This document shows, in pieces, positions 52,963-64,000 of a DNA stretch of 64,000 nucleotides; the first letter of the stretch is position 1, and the number at the start of each line of letters is the position of its first letter. The notes below the pieces were generated by a model. It ran no database searches and was not told the DNA's origin. It saw nothing but the letters and a program-made list of their open reading frames with translations. This DNA comes from Streptomyces venezuelae (GTDB lineage Bacteria > Actinomycetota > Actinomycetes > Streptomycetales > Streptomycetaceae). The translations under genes were made by a program, and so were the position numbers. The stretch lies in assembly GCF_008642275.1 (NCBI RefSeq), contig NZ_CP029189.1:1653501-1717500 (forward strand). The letters are read 5' to 3'.

Positions 52963-53793
52963 CTACTCGGCCCGGGCCACGACACGGGCCTTGCGCGCCG
53001 CCGGAACCACCAGCGGCGTCCCCGTCTCCGGATCCGGGATCACCTGGCAGCGCAGCCCGAACACCTTCTCCACGAGCTCCGCCGTGACCACCTCCGCCGG
53101 CGGCCCCTCCGCGACGACCTTCCCGCCCCGCATCGCGATCAGGTGCGTCGCGTACCGGGCCGCGTGGTTCAGGTCGTGCAGCACCGCCACCAGCGTCCGT
53201 CCCTGCGTCTCGTGCAGCTCCGCGCACAGGTCCAGCACGTCGATCTGGTGCTGGATGTCCAGGTACGTCGTCGGCTCGTCGAGCAGCAGCAGCGGCGTCT
53301 GCTGGGCCAGCGCCATCGCGATCCACACGCGCTGCCGCTGCCCGCCCGACAGCTCGTCCACCGCCCGGTCGGCGAGCTCGGCGACCCCGGTCGAGGCCAT
53401 CGACTCGTTCACGATCCGCTCGTCCTCGGCCGACCACTGCCGCAGCAGCCCCTGGTGCGGGTACCGGCCGCGCGATACCAGGTCGGCCACCGTGATGCCG
53501 TCGGGCGCGATCGAGGACTGCGGGAGCAGACCCAGGGTCTTGGCGACCTTCTTCGCGGGCATCGACCCGATCGCCTGACCGTCCAGCAGCACGCGCCCCG
53601 TCGACGGCTTCAGCATCCGCGACAGGGCCCGCAGCAGCGTGGACTTGCCACAGGCGTTGGGGCCCACGATCACCGTGAAGGAGTTGTCGGGGATCTCCAC
53701 CGACAGGTTCTCGGCGATGACCCGCTGGTCGTAGCCGAGGGTCACGTTCTCCGCGGTCAGCCGCTGCACTTGGGTACTCCTCATCAGGTTCAT
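52963..53793 (-). CDS. Ferric-siderophore ABC transporter ATPase (FecE-type)
   Basis: A 276-residue ATPase energising iron-siderophore import. Walker A GPNACGKST lies near 44-52, the signature LSGGQRQRVWIA near 148, Walker B LLLLDEPTTYLD near 167, and the H-loop VLHDLNHAARYA near 200. The ATG overlaps the stop of the preceding permease (ATGA). With the two permeases it makes a complete inner-membrane importer core; no substrate-binding lipoprotein gene is adjacent, so one must act in trans. Confidence 0.96.
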   Translation of the reverse strand: MNLMRSTQVQRLTAENVTLGYDQRVIAENLSVEIPDNSFTVIVGPNACGKSTLLRALSRMLKPSTGRVLLDGQAIGSMPAKKVAKTLGLLPQSSIAPDGITVADLVSRGRYPHQGLLRQWSAEDERIVNESMASTGVAELADRAVDELSGGQRQRVWIAMALAQQTPLLLLDEPTTYLDIQHQIDVLDLCAELHETQGRTLVAVLHDLNHAARYATHLIAMRGGKVVAEGPPAEVVTAELVEKVFGLRCQVIPDPETGTPLVVPAARKARVVARAE

Positions 53794-54908
53794 ATACGTC
53801 CCGCCTTGCGCTCGGTGACGAGCAGCCAGAGCAGGTAGACACCGCCGACGAGGCCGGTCACCACACCCACCGGCAGCTGGTCGGCGCCGAAGGCCCGCTG
53901 CGAGGCCCAGTCGGACACCATCAGCAGCACCGACCCCATCAGGGCGGCGTTCACCAGGTTGCCGCCGGGCGAGCGGGTCAGCCGCCGGGCCAGCTGCGGC
54001 GCGGCCAGCGCGACGAAGCTGACGGGCCCGGCCGCGGCACTCGCCGCGGTGGTGAGCAGGACCGCCGCGAGCATCAGCAGCAGCCTCGTCCGCTCCACCC
54101 GCACCCCGAGCGCGTACGCGGCGTCGTCGCCCATCTCCATCATCCGAAGCGCCCGGCCCTGACCGAGGATCAGCGGGAACAGCACCGCGCACACCGCGAG
54201 CAGCGGCCACACCTGAGCCCAGTCCCGGCCGGCCAGCGAGCCCGTCAGCCAGACCATGGCCCGGGTGGCCTCGTACATCTGGGCCTTGGTGATCAGGTAC
54301 TGGATCACGGCGACGAGCACCGCGGAGGCGCCGATGCCGACCAGCACCAGCCGGTAGCCCTGGATGCCCTGCTTGTAGGCGAGCAGGTAGACGACGGCTC
54401 CGGCCAGCAGACCACCGACCAGCGCGCCGACGGCCACCTCGGTGGCGCCGCCCTTGAACAGGATGATGACGACGAGCGCGCCGACCGCCGAGCCGTAGCC
54501 GAAGCCGAGCAGGTCCGGGGAGCCCAGCGGGTTGCGGGACACGGACTGGAAGACGGCTCCGGAGATCCCGAGCGCCGCGCCGACGAGCAGCGCGACCAGG
54601 GCCCTCGGCAGCCGCAGGTCGTTGACGATGAAGTCGGTGGCCGGGGTGCCGTTGCCGAGCAGGGTCTGTACGACGTCCCACGGCGCGATCTCGAAGTCGC
54701 CGGTGCCGATGAGCACGACGGACATCGCGAGCGCCGCAACGGTCAGCAGGACCCCGACGGCCAGGGCCCGCCGCTCGACGCGCAGCGAGACCCCGCCGGG
54801 CAGGCGCAGCGGACGGGGTCCGGACCGGCGGCCTTCGCAGGACACGTCTGTCGACGTCCCGGTCGGCGTCCCGGTCGGTGTGTCGGTCGAGGTCGAGGTC
54901 GCGGTCAC
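53790..54908 (-). CDS. Ferric-siderophore ABC permease (FecCD family, second)
   Basis: A 372-residue permease with a 45-residue Ser/Thr/Pro-rich N-terminal extension (repeats of TSTSTDTPTGT) and about ten helices. FecCD signatures: RLPRALVALLVGAALGISGA, then VFQSVSRNPLGSPDLLGFGYG, MGDDAAYALGVRVERTRLL, and AAGPVSFVALAAPQLARRLT as the ATPase-coupling loop. GTG overlaps the upstream permease stop (GTGA). It pairs with the next gene as a heterodimer. Confidence 0.96.
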   Translation of the reverse strand: MTATSTSTDTPTGTPTGTSTDVSCEGRRSGPRPLRLPGGVSLRVERRALAVGVLLTVAALAMSVVLIGTGDFEIAPWDVVQTLLGNGTPATDFIVNDLRLPRALVALLVGAALGISGAVFQSVSRNPLGSPDLLGFGYGSAVGALVVIILFKGGATEVAVGALVGGLLAGAVVYLLAYKQGIQGYRLVLVGIGASAVLVAVIQYLITKAQMYEATRAMVWLTGSLAGRDWAQVWPLLAVCAVLFPLILGQGRALRMMEMGDDAAYALGVRVERTRLLLMLAAVLLTTAASAAAGPVSFVALAAPQLARRLTRSPGGNLVNAALMGSVLLMVSDWASQRAFGADQLPVGVVTGLVGGVYLLWLLVTERKAGRI

Positions 54909-55972
54909 AGCTGGGCCATCCTCTTGCGCCGAACCAGGTAGATGAAGACCGGGCCGCCGATGAGCGCGGTCACGACGCCGACCTGCAGTTCGGCGGGCCG
55001 CGTGACGACCCGGCCGACGATGTCGGAGCCGAGCAGCAGGGCCGGTGACAGGACGGCCGAGTACGCGAGCACCCAGCGCATGTCGGGACCGGTGAAGGCC
55101 CGCACGAGGTGCGGGACCATCAGCCCGATGAACACGATGGGCCCGCACGCGGCGGTCGCCGCACCGCACAGCAGGGTGATGGCGACCATGGCGCCGATCC
55201 GGGTCCGCGTCAGGTGGGCGCCGAGCGCCCGTGCCGTGTCGTCGCCCATCGCCATCGCGTTGAGCGGCCGGCCCAGCACCAGCGCGAGCACCGCGCCGAC
55301 GAGCAGGAAGGGGGCCACGTGCCGGACGGTGTCCATGTTGGCCGAGGCCAGCGAACCCACCGTCCAGAAGCGCAGCTTGTCCAGCGCCTTGCTGTCCATC
55401 AGCTGCACGGCGTTGATGTAGCCGACGAGCGCCGCACTGGCCGCCGTACCCGCGAGCGCGAGCCGCACCGGGGTCGCACTGCGGCTGCCGCCGAGCACGT
55501 ACACGAGGACCGAGACGAAGGCCGCGCCGAGGAAGGCCCACCACACGAACTCGCTCAGCGAGCTCGCACCGAAGAAGCTGATCGCGGAGACCACGGCCGC
55601 CGCGGCACCCGCGTTGACGCCGAGGATGCCGGGCTCGGCCAGCGGGTTGCGGGTCAGCGCCTGCATGACGGCACCGGACAGGCCGAGTCCGAGCCCGACC
55701 ATCAGCCCGAGCAGGGTGCGCGGGATCCGCAGATCCCGCACCACCACGTCGTTCGGCGTTCCCGCGTAGGCGAACAGGCCGTGCCAGACCTCGTCCAGGG
55801 ACATCTGCTTCGCGCCCACGGCGATGCTCACGACGGCGATCAGCGCCAGCACCGCGAGAGCGGCGAGCAGACCGGCGGCGCGCGCGGCATGACGCGGGCG
55901 GGCTACGGCGGCGTCGGCGCCCTTCTCGGGCGCCGCGCTCCGTTCGGGTTCAGGGGGACTCTCGACCAACAC
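54905..55972 (-). CDS. Ferric-siderophore ABC permease (FecCD family, first)
   Basis: A 355-residue permease, about ten helices. Signatures: DLRIPRTLLGLMVGLGLGLS, QALTRNPLAEPGILGVNAG, MGDDTARALGAHLTRTRIG and ACGPIVFIGLMVPHLVRAFT. First gene of the operon. The GTG used directly abuts the iron box and has no Shine-Dalgarno sequence, so either the message is nearly leaderless or the true start is slightly downstream. Expression should be iron-repressed through DmdR1/IdeR. Confidence 0.95.
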   Translation of the reverse strand: MLVESPPEPERSAAPEKGADAAVARPRHAARAAGLLAALAVLALIAVVSIAVGAKQMSLDEVWHGLFAYAGTPNDVVVRDLRIPRTLLGLMVGLGLGLSGAVMQALTRNPLAEPGILGVNAGAAAAVVSAISFFGASSLSEFVWWAFLGAAFVSVLVYVLGGSRSATPVRLALAGTAASAALVGYINAVQLMDSKALDKLRFWTVGSLASANMDTVRHVAPFLLVGAVLALVLGRPLNAMAMGDDTARALGAHLTRTRIGAMVAITLLCGAATAACGPIVFIGLMVPHLVRAFTGPDMRWVLAYSAVLSPALLLGSDIVGRVVTRPAELQVGVVTALIGGPVFIYLVRRKRMAQL

Positions 55973-55991
55973 GCAGGTTAGGCTAACCTAC
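55973..55991. promoter_or_regulatory. DmdR1/IdeR iron box
   Basis: GCAGGTTAGGCTAACCTAC matches the actinobacterial iron-box consensus TTAGGTTAGGCTAACCTAA at 16 or more of 19 positions, with the perfect dyad AGGTTAG-G-CTAACCT. It lies immediately upstream of the first permease gene and overlaps any promoter there, as expected for repression by iron-loaded DmdR1. Confidence 0.92.
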
Positions 55992-56022
55992 CCTCCGAAC
56001 GGACGGGTCCCCCGGGACGGCC

Positions 56023-57111
56023 CTAAAGACCCAGCCTGGCCAGCGCCTTCGCCGCATCGAGCGTGCAGACCCCGTCCCCGGCCGCCGTCCAGGCCGCCGC
56101 GCACAGCGCCCGCAGCCCGTCGAGCGGATCCCCCGCTTCGCCACCCTGCCCGCCCTGCCCGCCCTGCCCGCCCTGCCCGCCCTCTCCGGCCTCCCGCAGC
56201 TCCAGCACGCCGCCGTTCGTCGCGACCGCCGTCCAGCCTCCGCAGCGGAAACCCTCCGAGCACGGCTCCACCTCCGGCTGCCCGGTCAGCAGTCCCCGCA
56301 GATCCCGGTCCACATACGTCGGCCGATGCCGGGGCTCGGCCCTCAGCAGCTGCTCCGCGTCCGTGACCCCGGTCAGCACCAGCAGCGAGTCCACCTCCCC
56401 GTTGAAGGCACCCTCGATGTCGGTGTCCAGCCGGTCCCCCACCACCAGCGGCCGCTCCGCCCCGGTACGCAGCACCGTCTCCCGGTGCATCGGGGGCAGT
56501 GGCTTGCCCGCCACCTGCGGCTCCGCGCCCGTGGCGATCCGTACGACCTCCACCGCGGCCCCGTTGCCCGGCGCGATCCCCCGCGCCCCCGGAATCGTCA
56601 GGTCCGTGTTCGACGCGAACCACGGCACCCCGCGGTTGACCGCGTACGCGGCCTCCGCGAACCGCCCCCACGGCAGGTCGGGACCCCCGTACCCCTGGAC
56701 GACCGCCGCGAGTCCCTCCTCCTCGGCCGACTCCACCGGCACCAGACCCCGCTCGCGCAGCGCGACCCGCAGCCCGTCCCCGCCGATCACCAGCACCTTC
56801 GACCCCGGCTCCACCTGCTCCGCGATCAGCCGGGCCACCGCCTGCGCCGAGGTGATCACCTCGGCCGCCTCGGTCGGGATGCCCAGCTCACCGAGGTGCT
56901 CCGCGACCGCGTCCGGCGTGCGCAGCGCGTTGTTCGTGACGTACGCCAGGTGCATCCCGCCGACCCGCGCCGCGGCCAGGGACTCCACGGCGTACCCGAT
57001 GGCCCGGCCACCCGCGTACACCACCCCGTCCAGATCCAACAGGGCGGTGTCGTACGCCTGGTGCAGACTCTGCTCACTCGCCGCGGGACTGGTCCTGCTC
57101 TGCCGGGTCAT
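56023..57111 (-). CDS. HAD-IIA family phosphatase (NagD-like)
   Basis: A 362-residue HAD hydrolase. Motif I is LLDLDGVVYAGG near 24-35, motif II VTNNA, the C2-type cap lies between, motif III is KPLPPMHRETV and motif IV GDRLDTDIEGAFNG. It resembles NagD/p-nitrophenyl phosphatase enzymes acting on small phosphate esters. Near residue 310 there is an insertion of tandem GGQ units (GEGGQGGQGGQGGQGGEAG), coded by a 9-bp repeat. ATG with GAGGAG 8 nt upstream. Substrate unknown. Confidence 0.92.
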   Translation of the reverse strand: MTRQSRTSPAASEQSLHQAYDTALLDLDGVVYAGGRAIGYAVESLAAARVGGMHLAYVTNNALRTPDAVAEHLGELGIPTEAAEVITSAQAVARLIAEQVEPGSKVLVIGGDGLRVALRERGLVPVESAEEEGLAAVVQGYGGPDLPWGRFAEAAYAVNRGVPWFASNTDLTIPGARGIAPGNGAAVEVVRIATGAEPQVAGKPLPPMHRETVLRTGAERPLVVGDRLDTDIEGAFNGEVDSLLVLTGVTDAEQLLRAEPRHRPTYVDRDLRGLLTGQPEVEPCSEGFRCGGWTAVATNGGVLELREAGEGGQGGQGGQGGQGGEAGDPLDGLRALCAAAWTAAGDGVCTLDAAKALARLGL

Positions 57112-57187
57112 CCTGTCCGCTCCTCATGAGATCGATCTTGTCCGAATTCTGTACTCCCCCGATCATCCCGTATGGCGAGACGCGTCT

Positions 57188-57193
57188 TACGAT
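57188..57193 (+). promoter_or_regulatory. Putative -10 box, leaderless start
   Basis: TACGAT followed by 6 nt and the ATG of the DUF1015 gene; no Shine-Dalgarno sequence upstream of that ATG. Confidence 0.4.
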
Positions 57194-57199
57194 GCACCA

Positions 57200-58471
57200 A
57201 TGACCACTTCTGGCACCGCGGGACAAGGGCTGCGCCTGACCCCGTTCCATGGCCTGCGCTACGTCCCCGAGCGTGTCGGCAGCCTCGCCGCCGTCACCTC
57301 GCCGCCGTACGACGTGGTCGTGCGCCCCGACGGGGTCGACCATCTCGAGTCCGCCGACCCGCACAACATCGTCCGCCTGATCCTGCCGCAGGCGGACACC
57401 CCGGTCGCGCGCAACGAGCAGGCCGCGCGCACCCTGCACGAATGGCTCGCCAAGGGCGTCCTCAGCGCCGATCCCCAACCCGCGCTCTACGTGTACGAAC
57501 AGCGCCGGCTCGGCCTCCTCCAGCGCGGCATCATCGGCGCACTCGCCCTGTCCACCGCCGAGGAGGGCATCGTCCTGCCCCACGAGGACGTCATGCCGGA
57601 CGTGGTCACCGACCGGGCCGGCCTGATGCGGGCCACCTCCGCCAACCTCGAACCGCTCCTCCTCACCTACCGGGGCGACGACCCCGACGCGGGCGCGGCC
57701 AGGGTCGTCGAACGGACCGTCCAGCTCGCCCCCCTCCTTTCGACCACCACCGAGGACGGCTTCCGGCACCGCCTGTGGGCCGTCACGGATCCGGCTGAAA
57801 TCGCCGCCGTCACGGTGGATTTCAGCCACCGCCAGGCGCTCATCGCCGACGGCCACCACCGCTGGGCGACGTACCTGCGTCTCCAGGAGGAACACGGCTC
57901 CCCCACACCCTGGGACTTCGGCCTGGTCCTCCTCGTCGACACCGCCCGCTACCCGCTCCAGGTCCGCGCCATCCACCGGATGCTGCGCCGCCTCCCGGTC
58001 GCGGACGCACTGGCCGCCCTCGACGGCCACTTCCGCGTGCACTCGGTCGACGGACCGCTCCCGCTGGCCCTGGACGCCCTCGCGGACGCCGCGGAACGCG
58101 GCAACGCCTTCGTCCTCGCCGGTGACGGCGCCTTCCACCTCGTCACCGACCCGGATCCGGCCCTCCTCGACCGCACGGTCCGCCACGACCGCCCCGAGGC
58201 CTGGCGCCGACTGGATGCCACCGTCCTGCACGCGACCCTGCTGGACGCCCTGTGGCACGTCCCGGACGCCCCGGACGAGATCACGTACATCCACGACGCC
58301 GAGTCCACCGTCGCCATGGCCGAACGGCACGGCGGCACGGCGGTCCTGATGCATCCCGTACGCGAGGAGGTCGTACGGAACCTGGCCCGCCAAGGGGTCA
58401 CCATGCCCCGCAAGTCCACCTCCTTCGGACCGAAGCCGGCCACCGGCCTGGTCCTGCGCGGCCTGGGCTGA
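57200..58471 (+). CDS. DUF1015 protein
   Basis: A 423-residue protein of the DUF1015 family. Hallmarks are TPFHGLRYVPERVGSLAAVT with SPPYDVV, DPHNIVRLILP, ALYVYEQRRLGLLQRGIIGA, and LIADGHHRWATYLRLQEEHG, in which ADGHHR is the family motif. No function is established; relatives occur beside serine or amino-acid metabolism genes in other bacteria. No membrane segment or signal. It ends 9 nt before a perfect 25-bp hairpin shared with the convergent gene. Confidence 0.93.
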   Translation: MTTSGTAGQGLRLTPFHGLRYVPERVGSLAAVTSPPYDVVVRPDGVDHLESADPHNIVRLILPQADTPVARNEQAARTLHEWLAKGVLSADPQPALYVYEQRRLGLLQRGIIGALALSTAEEGIVLPHEDVMPDVVTDRAGLMRATSANLEPLLLTYRGDDPDAGAARVVERTVQLAPLLSTTTEDGFRHRLWAVTDPAEIAAVTVDFSHRQALIADGHHRWATYLRLQEEHGSPTPWDFGLVLLVDTARYPLQVRAIHRMLRRLPVADALAALDGHFRVHSVDGPLPLALDALADAAERGNAFVLAGDGAFHLVTDPDPALLDRTVRHDRPEAWRRLDATVLHATLLDALWHVPDAPDEITYIHDAESTVAMAERHGGTAVLMHPVREEVVRNLARQGVTMPRKSTSFGPKPATGLVLRGLG

Positions 58472-58480
58472 CCGCTTCCG

Positions 58481-58530
58481 GACATGAAGAAGGGCGGTAC
58501 CCCGGCCGGGGTACCGCCCTTCTTCATGTC
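58481..58530. terminator. Bidirectional terminator
   Basis: Perfect 25-bp inverted repeat (arms 58481-58505 and 58506-58530, outer GACATGAAGAAGGGCGG) between the convergent DUF1015 and TPR genes. Confidence 0.9.
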
Positions 58531-58538
58531 ACCGTGCC

Positions 58539-60866
58539 TCAGGCCTTGTCGCCCTCGGCGTCGGAGTCGGCGTCGGACTGCTCCAGCGGCTCGTACTCCT
58601 CGTCGTCCTCGTCGTAGTACTCGGCGACGTCGGAGGCGCGCTCGGCCGCCTCGATCTCCGCCGCGTCCTCGTCGTCGTCCTCGTCGTCGTCCTCCTCCTC
58701 GGAGAGGTCGGACAGGTCGACGGACGCGTCGACGAACTCGACACCGTCGAGCTCGGCGAGGCGGTCGGAGGCGTCGGTGGCCCCGTCCTTGTCCGCTTCG
58801 AGGGTCTTGGCGAACCACTCGCGCGCCTCGTCCTCACGACCGGCCGCCAGCAGGGCGTCGGCGTAGGCGTACCGCAGCCGCGCCGTCCAGGGCTGGACCG
58901 CGTTGGAGGCCAGCTCCGGGCTCTGCAGGGTCACGATGGCCGCTTCGATCTGCCCCTGGTCCCGCCGGGCACCGGCCGCGACCAGACGCATCTCGACCTG
59001 GCCGGCCTTGTCGAGCTTCTGCACCTCGGGCTCGCCGGCCATGGCCAGTGCCCGCTCGGGACGACCGAGGCCGCGCTCGCAGTCGGCCATGACGGGCCAC
59101 AGCTCGACCGAGCCGGTCATGCGCTTGGCGGCGCGGAACTCGGCGAGGGCCTCGCTGTACTTCTGCGTGGCGTACGCGGCGAAGCCGGCGGCCTCGCGGA
59201 CGGCGGCGACGCGGGAGGCCAGTCGCAGGGCGATGCGCGAGTACGCGTACGCCTGCTCGGGCTCGTCGTCGATCAGCCGGGCGACCATGACGAGGTTCTT
59301 GGAGACCTCCTCGGCCAGGCCCTTGGGCAGGCTCAGCAGCTCCTGGCGCACATCGGCGTCGATCTCGAGGCCGGTGACGTCCTCGTCGATCGGAAGCCGC
59401 TTGACCGGGTCGCGGTCGGAGCGGTATTCGCGGTCGCCGCCACGGTCATCGCGACCACGGTAGCCACCACGGTCACCACCGCGATCGTCACGGCCACCGC
59501 GGTACCCGCCACGGTCGCCACCGCGGTCGTCACGGCGCGGGTAGGAGGGGCGGTCGCCGCCACGGTCGTCACGGCCACCACGGTACCCACCGCGGTCGTC
59601 GTCACGGCGGGGGTAGGACGGACGGTCGCCACCGCGGTCGTCACGACGGAAACCGCCGCCACCACCAGAGGGACGGCCACCACGGTCGTCGTCACGGCGC
59701 GGGTAGGACGGGCGGTCGCCACCGCGGTACCCACCACGGTCGTCCTCGCGACGCGGGTACGAGGGACGGCCACCACGGTCGTCATCGCGACGGGGGTACG
59801 ACGGACGGTCGCCGCCACGGTCGTCACGACGGAAACCGCCGCCACCACCGGAAGGACGGCCACCACGGTCGTCGTCACGACGGGGGTAGGACGGGCGGTC
59901 GCCACCGCGGTACCCACCGCGGTCGTCCTCGCGACGCGGGTAGGAGGGACGGTCGCCACCCCGGTCGTCACGGCCGCCGCGGAAGCCACCGCGGTCGTCG
60001 TCGCGACGGGGGTACGAGGGACGGCCACCACGGTCGTCGTCACGGCGCGGGTACGACGGACGGTCGCCGCCACGGTCGTCACGACGGAAACCGCCACCAC
60101 CAGCAGAGGGACGGCCACCACGGTCGTCGTCGCGACGGGGGTACGACGGACGGTCGCCGCCACGGTCGTCACGACGGAAACCGCCGCCACCACCAGAGGG
60201 ACGGCCACCACGGTCGTCGTCACGACGGGGGTAGGACGGGCGGTCGCCACCGCGGTACCCACCGCGGTCGTCCTCGCGACGCGGGTAGGAGGGACGGTCG
60301 CCACCCCGGTCGTCACGGCCGCCGCGGAAGCCACCGCGGTCGTCGTCGCGACGGGGGTACGAGGGACGGCCACCACGGTCGTCGTCACGGCGCGGGTACG
60401 ACGGACGGTCGCCGCCACGGTCGTCACGACGGAAACCGCCACCACCACCGGAAGGACGGCCACCACGGTCGTCGTCACGACGGGGGTACGACGGACGGTC
60501 GCCACCACGGTCGTCACGACGCGGGAAGCTGGGACGGTCGCCGCCACGGTCGTCACGACGGAAACCACCGCCACCACCGGAAGGACGGCCACCACGGTCG
60601 TCGTCACGGCGCGGGTACGACGGACGGTCGCCACCACGGTCGTCACGACGGAAACCGCCGCCACCACCAGAGGGACGGCCACCACGGTCATCGCGACGGA
60701 AACCGCCACCACCGCTGGACGGCCGGCCACTGGCGCCACGGTCGTCACGACGGAACGGCGGACGGTCGCCACCACGGTCGTCACGGCCCCCGCGGTAGCC
60801 GCCCCTGTCACCGCCGTCGTTGCGCCGAGGCTCGCGCTCCGGACGATCGTCGGGAGAGTTGGACAT
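58539..60866 (-). CDS. RGG-like repeat protein with C-terminal TPR domain
   Basis: A 775-residue protein. ATG has AGGAG 8 nt upstream. Residues 1 to about 475 are a low-complexity array of Arg, Asp, Gly, with units such as RRDDRGGDRPSYP, RDDDRGGRPSGGGGGF and REDDRGGYRGG. Residues about 485-740 are helical TPR-like: EDVTGLEIDADVRQELLSLP, RIALRLASRVAAVREAAGFA, MADCERGLGRPERALAMAG, RLRYAYADALLAAGREDEA. The tail is acidic (EEEDDDEDDDED). The conserved C-terminus is a known streptomycete TPR protein type; the N-terminus resembles RNA-binding RGG tails. Function unknown; RNA or ribosome association is inference. Confidence 0.85.
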   Translation of the reverse strand: MSNSPDDRPEREPRRNDGGDRGGYRGGRDDRGGDRPPFRRDDRGASGRPSSGGGGFRRDDRGGRPSGGGGGFRRDDRGGDRPSYPRRDDDRGGRPSGGGGGFRRDDRGGDRPSFPRRDDRGGDRPSYPRRDDDRGGRPSGGGGGFRRDDRGGDRPSYPRRDDDRGGRPSYPRRDDDRGGFRGGRDDRGGDRPSYPRREDDRGGYRGGDRPSYPRRDDDRGGRPSGGGGGFRRDDRGGDRPSYPRRDDDRGGRPSAGGGGFRRDDRGGDRPSYPRRDDDRGGRPSYPRRDDDRGGFRGGRDDRGGDRPSYPRREDDRGGYRGGDRPSYPRRDDDRGGRPSGGGGGFRRDDRGGDRPSYPRRDDDRGGRPSYPRREDDRGGYRGGDRPSYPRRDDDRGGRPSGGGGGFRRDDRGGDRPSYPRRDDDRGGYRGGRDDRGGDRPSYPRRDDRGGDRGGYRGGRDDRGGDRGGYRGRDDRGGDREYRSDRDPVKRLPIDEDVTGLEIDADVRQELLSLPKGLAEEVSKNLVMVARLIDDEPEQAYAYSRIALRLASRVAAVREAAGFAAYATQKYSEALAEFRAAKRMTGSVELWPVMADCERGLGRPERALAMAGEPEVQKLDKAGQVEMRLVAAGARRDQGQIEAAIVTLQSPELASNAVQPWTARLRYAYADALLAAGREDEAREWFAKTLEADKDGATDASDRLAELDGVEFVDASVDLSDLSEEEDDDEDDDEDAAEIEAAERASDVAEYYDEDDEEYEPLEQSDADSDAEGDKA
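59854..60102 (-). repeat. Intragenic duplication, copy 1
   Basis: 249 bp identical, by direct reading, to 60199-60447 (offset 345 bp, a multiple of 3, so the frame is kept). It lies inside the RGG-like array. Confidence 0.85.
60199..60447 (-). repeat. Intragenic duplication, copy 2
   Basis: Second copy of the 249-bp segment at 59854-60102; identity ends at 60448 where C replaces G. The lack of synonymous differences points to recent duplication or gene conversion. Confidence 0.85.
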
Positions 60867-60946
60867 GGGTGTGACTCCTGTCTTCGGGGTACCGCTAGTC
60901 ATTCTCGCGCAACCAACCCATGGCCGCGCTTCGGCGTAAAGAGGTG

Positions 60947-61000
60947 AAAAACAAAAAAGGACCCTTGGTCCAGCGTTGAACGCTGGACCAAGGGTCCTTT
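60947..61000 (-). terminator. Rho-independent terminator of the rRNA operon
   Basis: On the minus strand a 22-bp hairpin (arms AAAGGACCCTTGGTCCAGCG plus TT and its complement, 1-nt nominal loop) is followed by T6-G-T5, a classical intrinsic terminator 9 nt after the 5S gene. Confidence 0.95.
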
Positions 61001-61008
61001 GAAAGATT

Positions 61009-61127
61009 GTTCGGCGGCGTCCTACTCTCCCACAGGGTCCCCCCTGCAGTACCATCGGCGCTGAAAGGCTTAGCTTCCGGGTTCGGAATGTAACCGGGCG
61101 TTTCCCTAACGCTATGACCACCGAAAC
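61009..61127 (-). rRNA. rrf: 5S ribosomal RNA
   Basis: 119 nt. On the minus strand it starts GTTTCGGTGGTCATAGCG and ends GACGCCGCCGAAC, with CCGAACCCGGAAGCTAAG in loop B/C, matching Streptomyces 5S. The 5' and 3' ends pair. Spacer to 23S is 104 nt. Confidence 0.97.
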
Positions 61128-61231
61128 CCTATCGGTTTCGAGCGAACAAGCACACTTTGTAGTTATGTTCTAGCTCTAGAAACCAGCAACTGTTCGTTGC
61201 TTCAGAACTAACACAGTGGACGCGAGCAACT

Positions 61232-64000
<2,769 letters not shown>

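Noticed and set aside
59400..60800. Regular repeats resembling a CRISPR array
   Set aside because: Repeats are variable in length, in frame and encode a continuous protein; there are no unique spacers of constant size.

Overview
The window is high-GC DNA with strong G/C bias at third codon positions, frequent GTG starts, leaderless-looking genes and families typical of Streptomyces (SepF paralogue, DUF5685, streptogrisin-type protease, Rpf, PucR, FxsT-type TPR protein). It is almost certainly a core region of a Streptomyces chromosome. The right end holds the 3' part of an rRNA operon on the minus strand (partial 23S, complete 5S, terminator).

Layout. 0-2 kb: the tail of a TPR protein that looks like the FxSxx-COOH system component, then a SLATT-type membrane protein (DUF4231) and a convergent SLOG-like nucleotide-binding protein; this is the best conflict-system candidate. 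2-16 kb: secreted protease, DUF5685 Cys-rich protein, SepF-like protein, acyl-CoA dehydrogenase, MFS pump, PIG-V-like membrane glycosyltransferase, PAP2 phosphatase, WYL regulator, Mtb12-like exported protein, Rpf and two conserved hypotheticals. 16-18.7 kb: a gene-poor accessory patch with short repeats and three unrecognised genes. 19-23 kb: the conserved tyrA-cmk-acyltransferase-der block. 23-30 kb: small proteins, a Rieske lipoprotein, and a NAD/ADP-ribose operon (pnuC, nadR, NrtR-like Nudix, ADP-ribosylglycohydrolase, nucleotidyltransferase) with 4-nt overlaps and a palindromic operator over its promoter.

30-42 kb: the chromosome-segregation block parA-like, RHH protein, scpA, scpB, RluB-family pseudouridine synthase, followed leftwards by ald, a STAND ATPase/TPR protein, a Nudix hydrolase and pyrG. 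A roughly 40-bp tandem repeat lies between the RHH gene and scpA. 42-52.8 kb: GH15 glucoamylase-like enzyme, FAD oxidoreductase, PucR regulator, GT4, then the DNA-repair/NADP operon hypothetical-tlyA-NAD kinase-recN, and an SCP2-type protein.

53-61 kb: a FecCD-FecCD-FecE siderophore importer under a near-perfect DmdR1/IdeR iron box, a HAD phosphatase, a DUF1015 protein, and a 775-residue protein whose N-terminal two thirds is an Arg/Gly/Asp low-complexity array with a recent 345-bp-offset internal duplication and whose C-terminus is TPR-like, sitting just after the rRNA operon. A dispersed intergenic element with a hairpin occurs three times, each time just past the stop codon of a minus-strand gene. 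No complete mobile element, integrase, CRISPR array or tRNA gene was seen.
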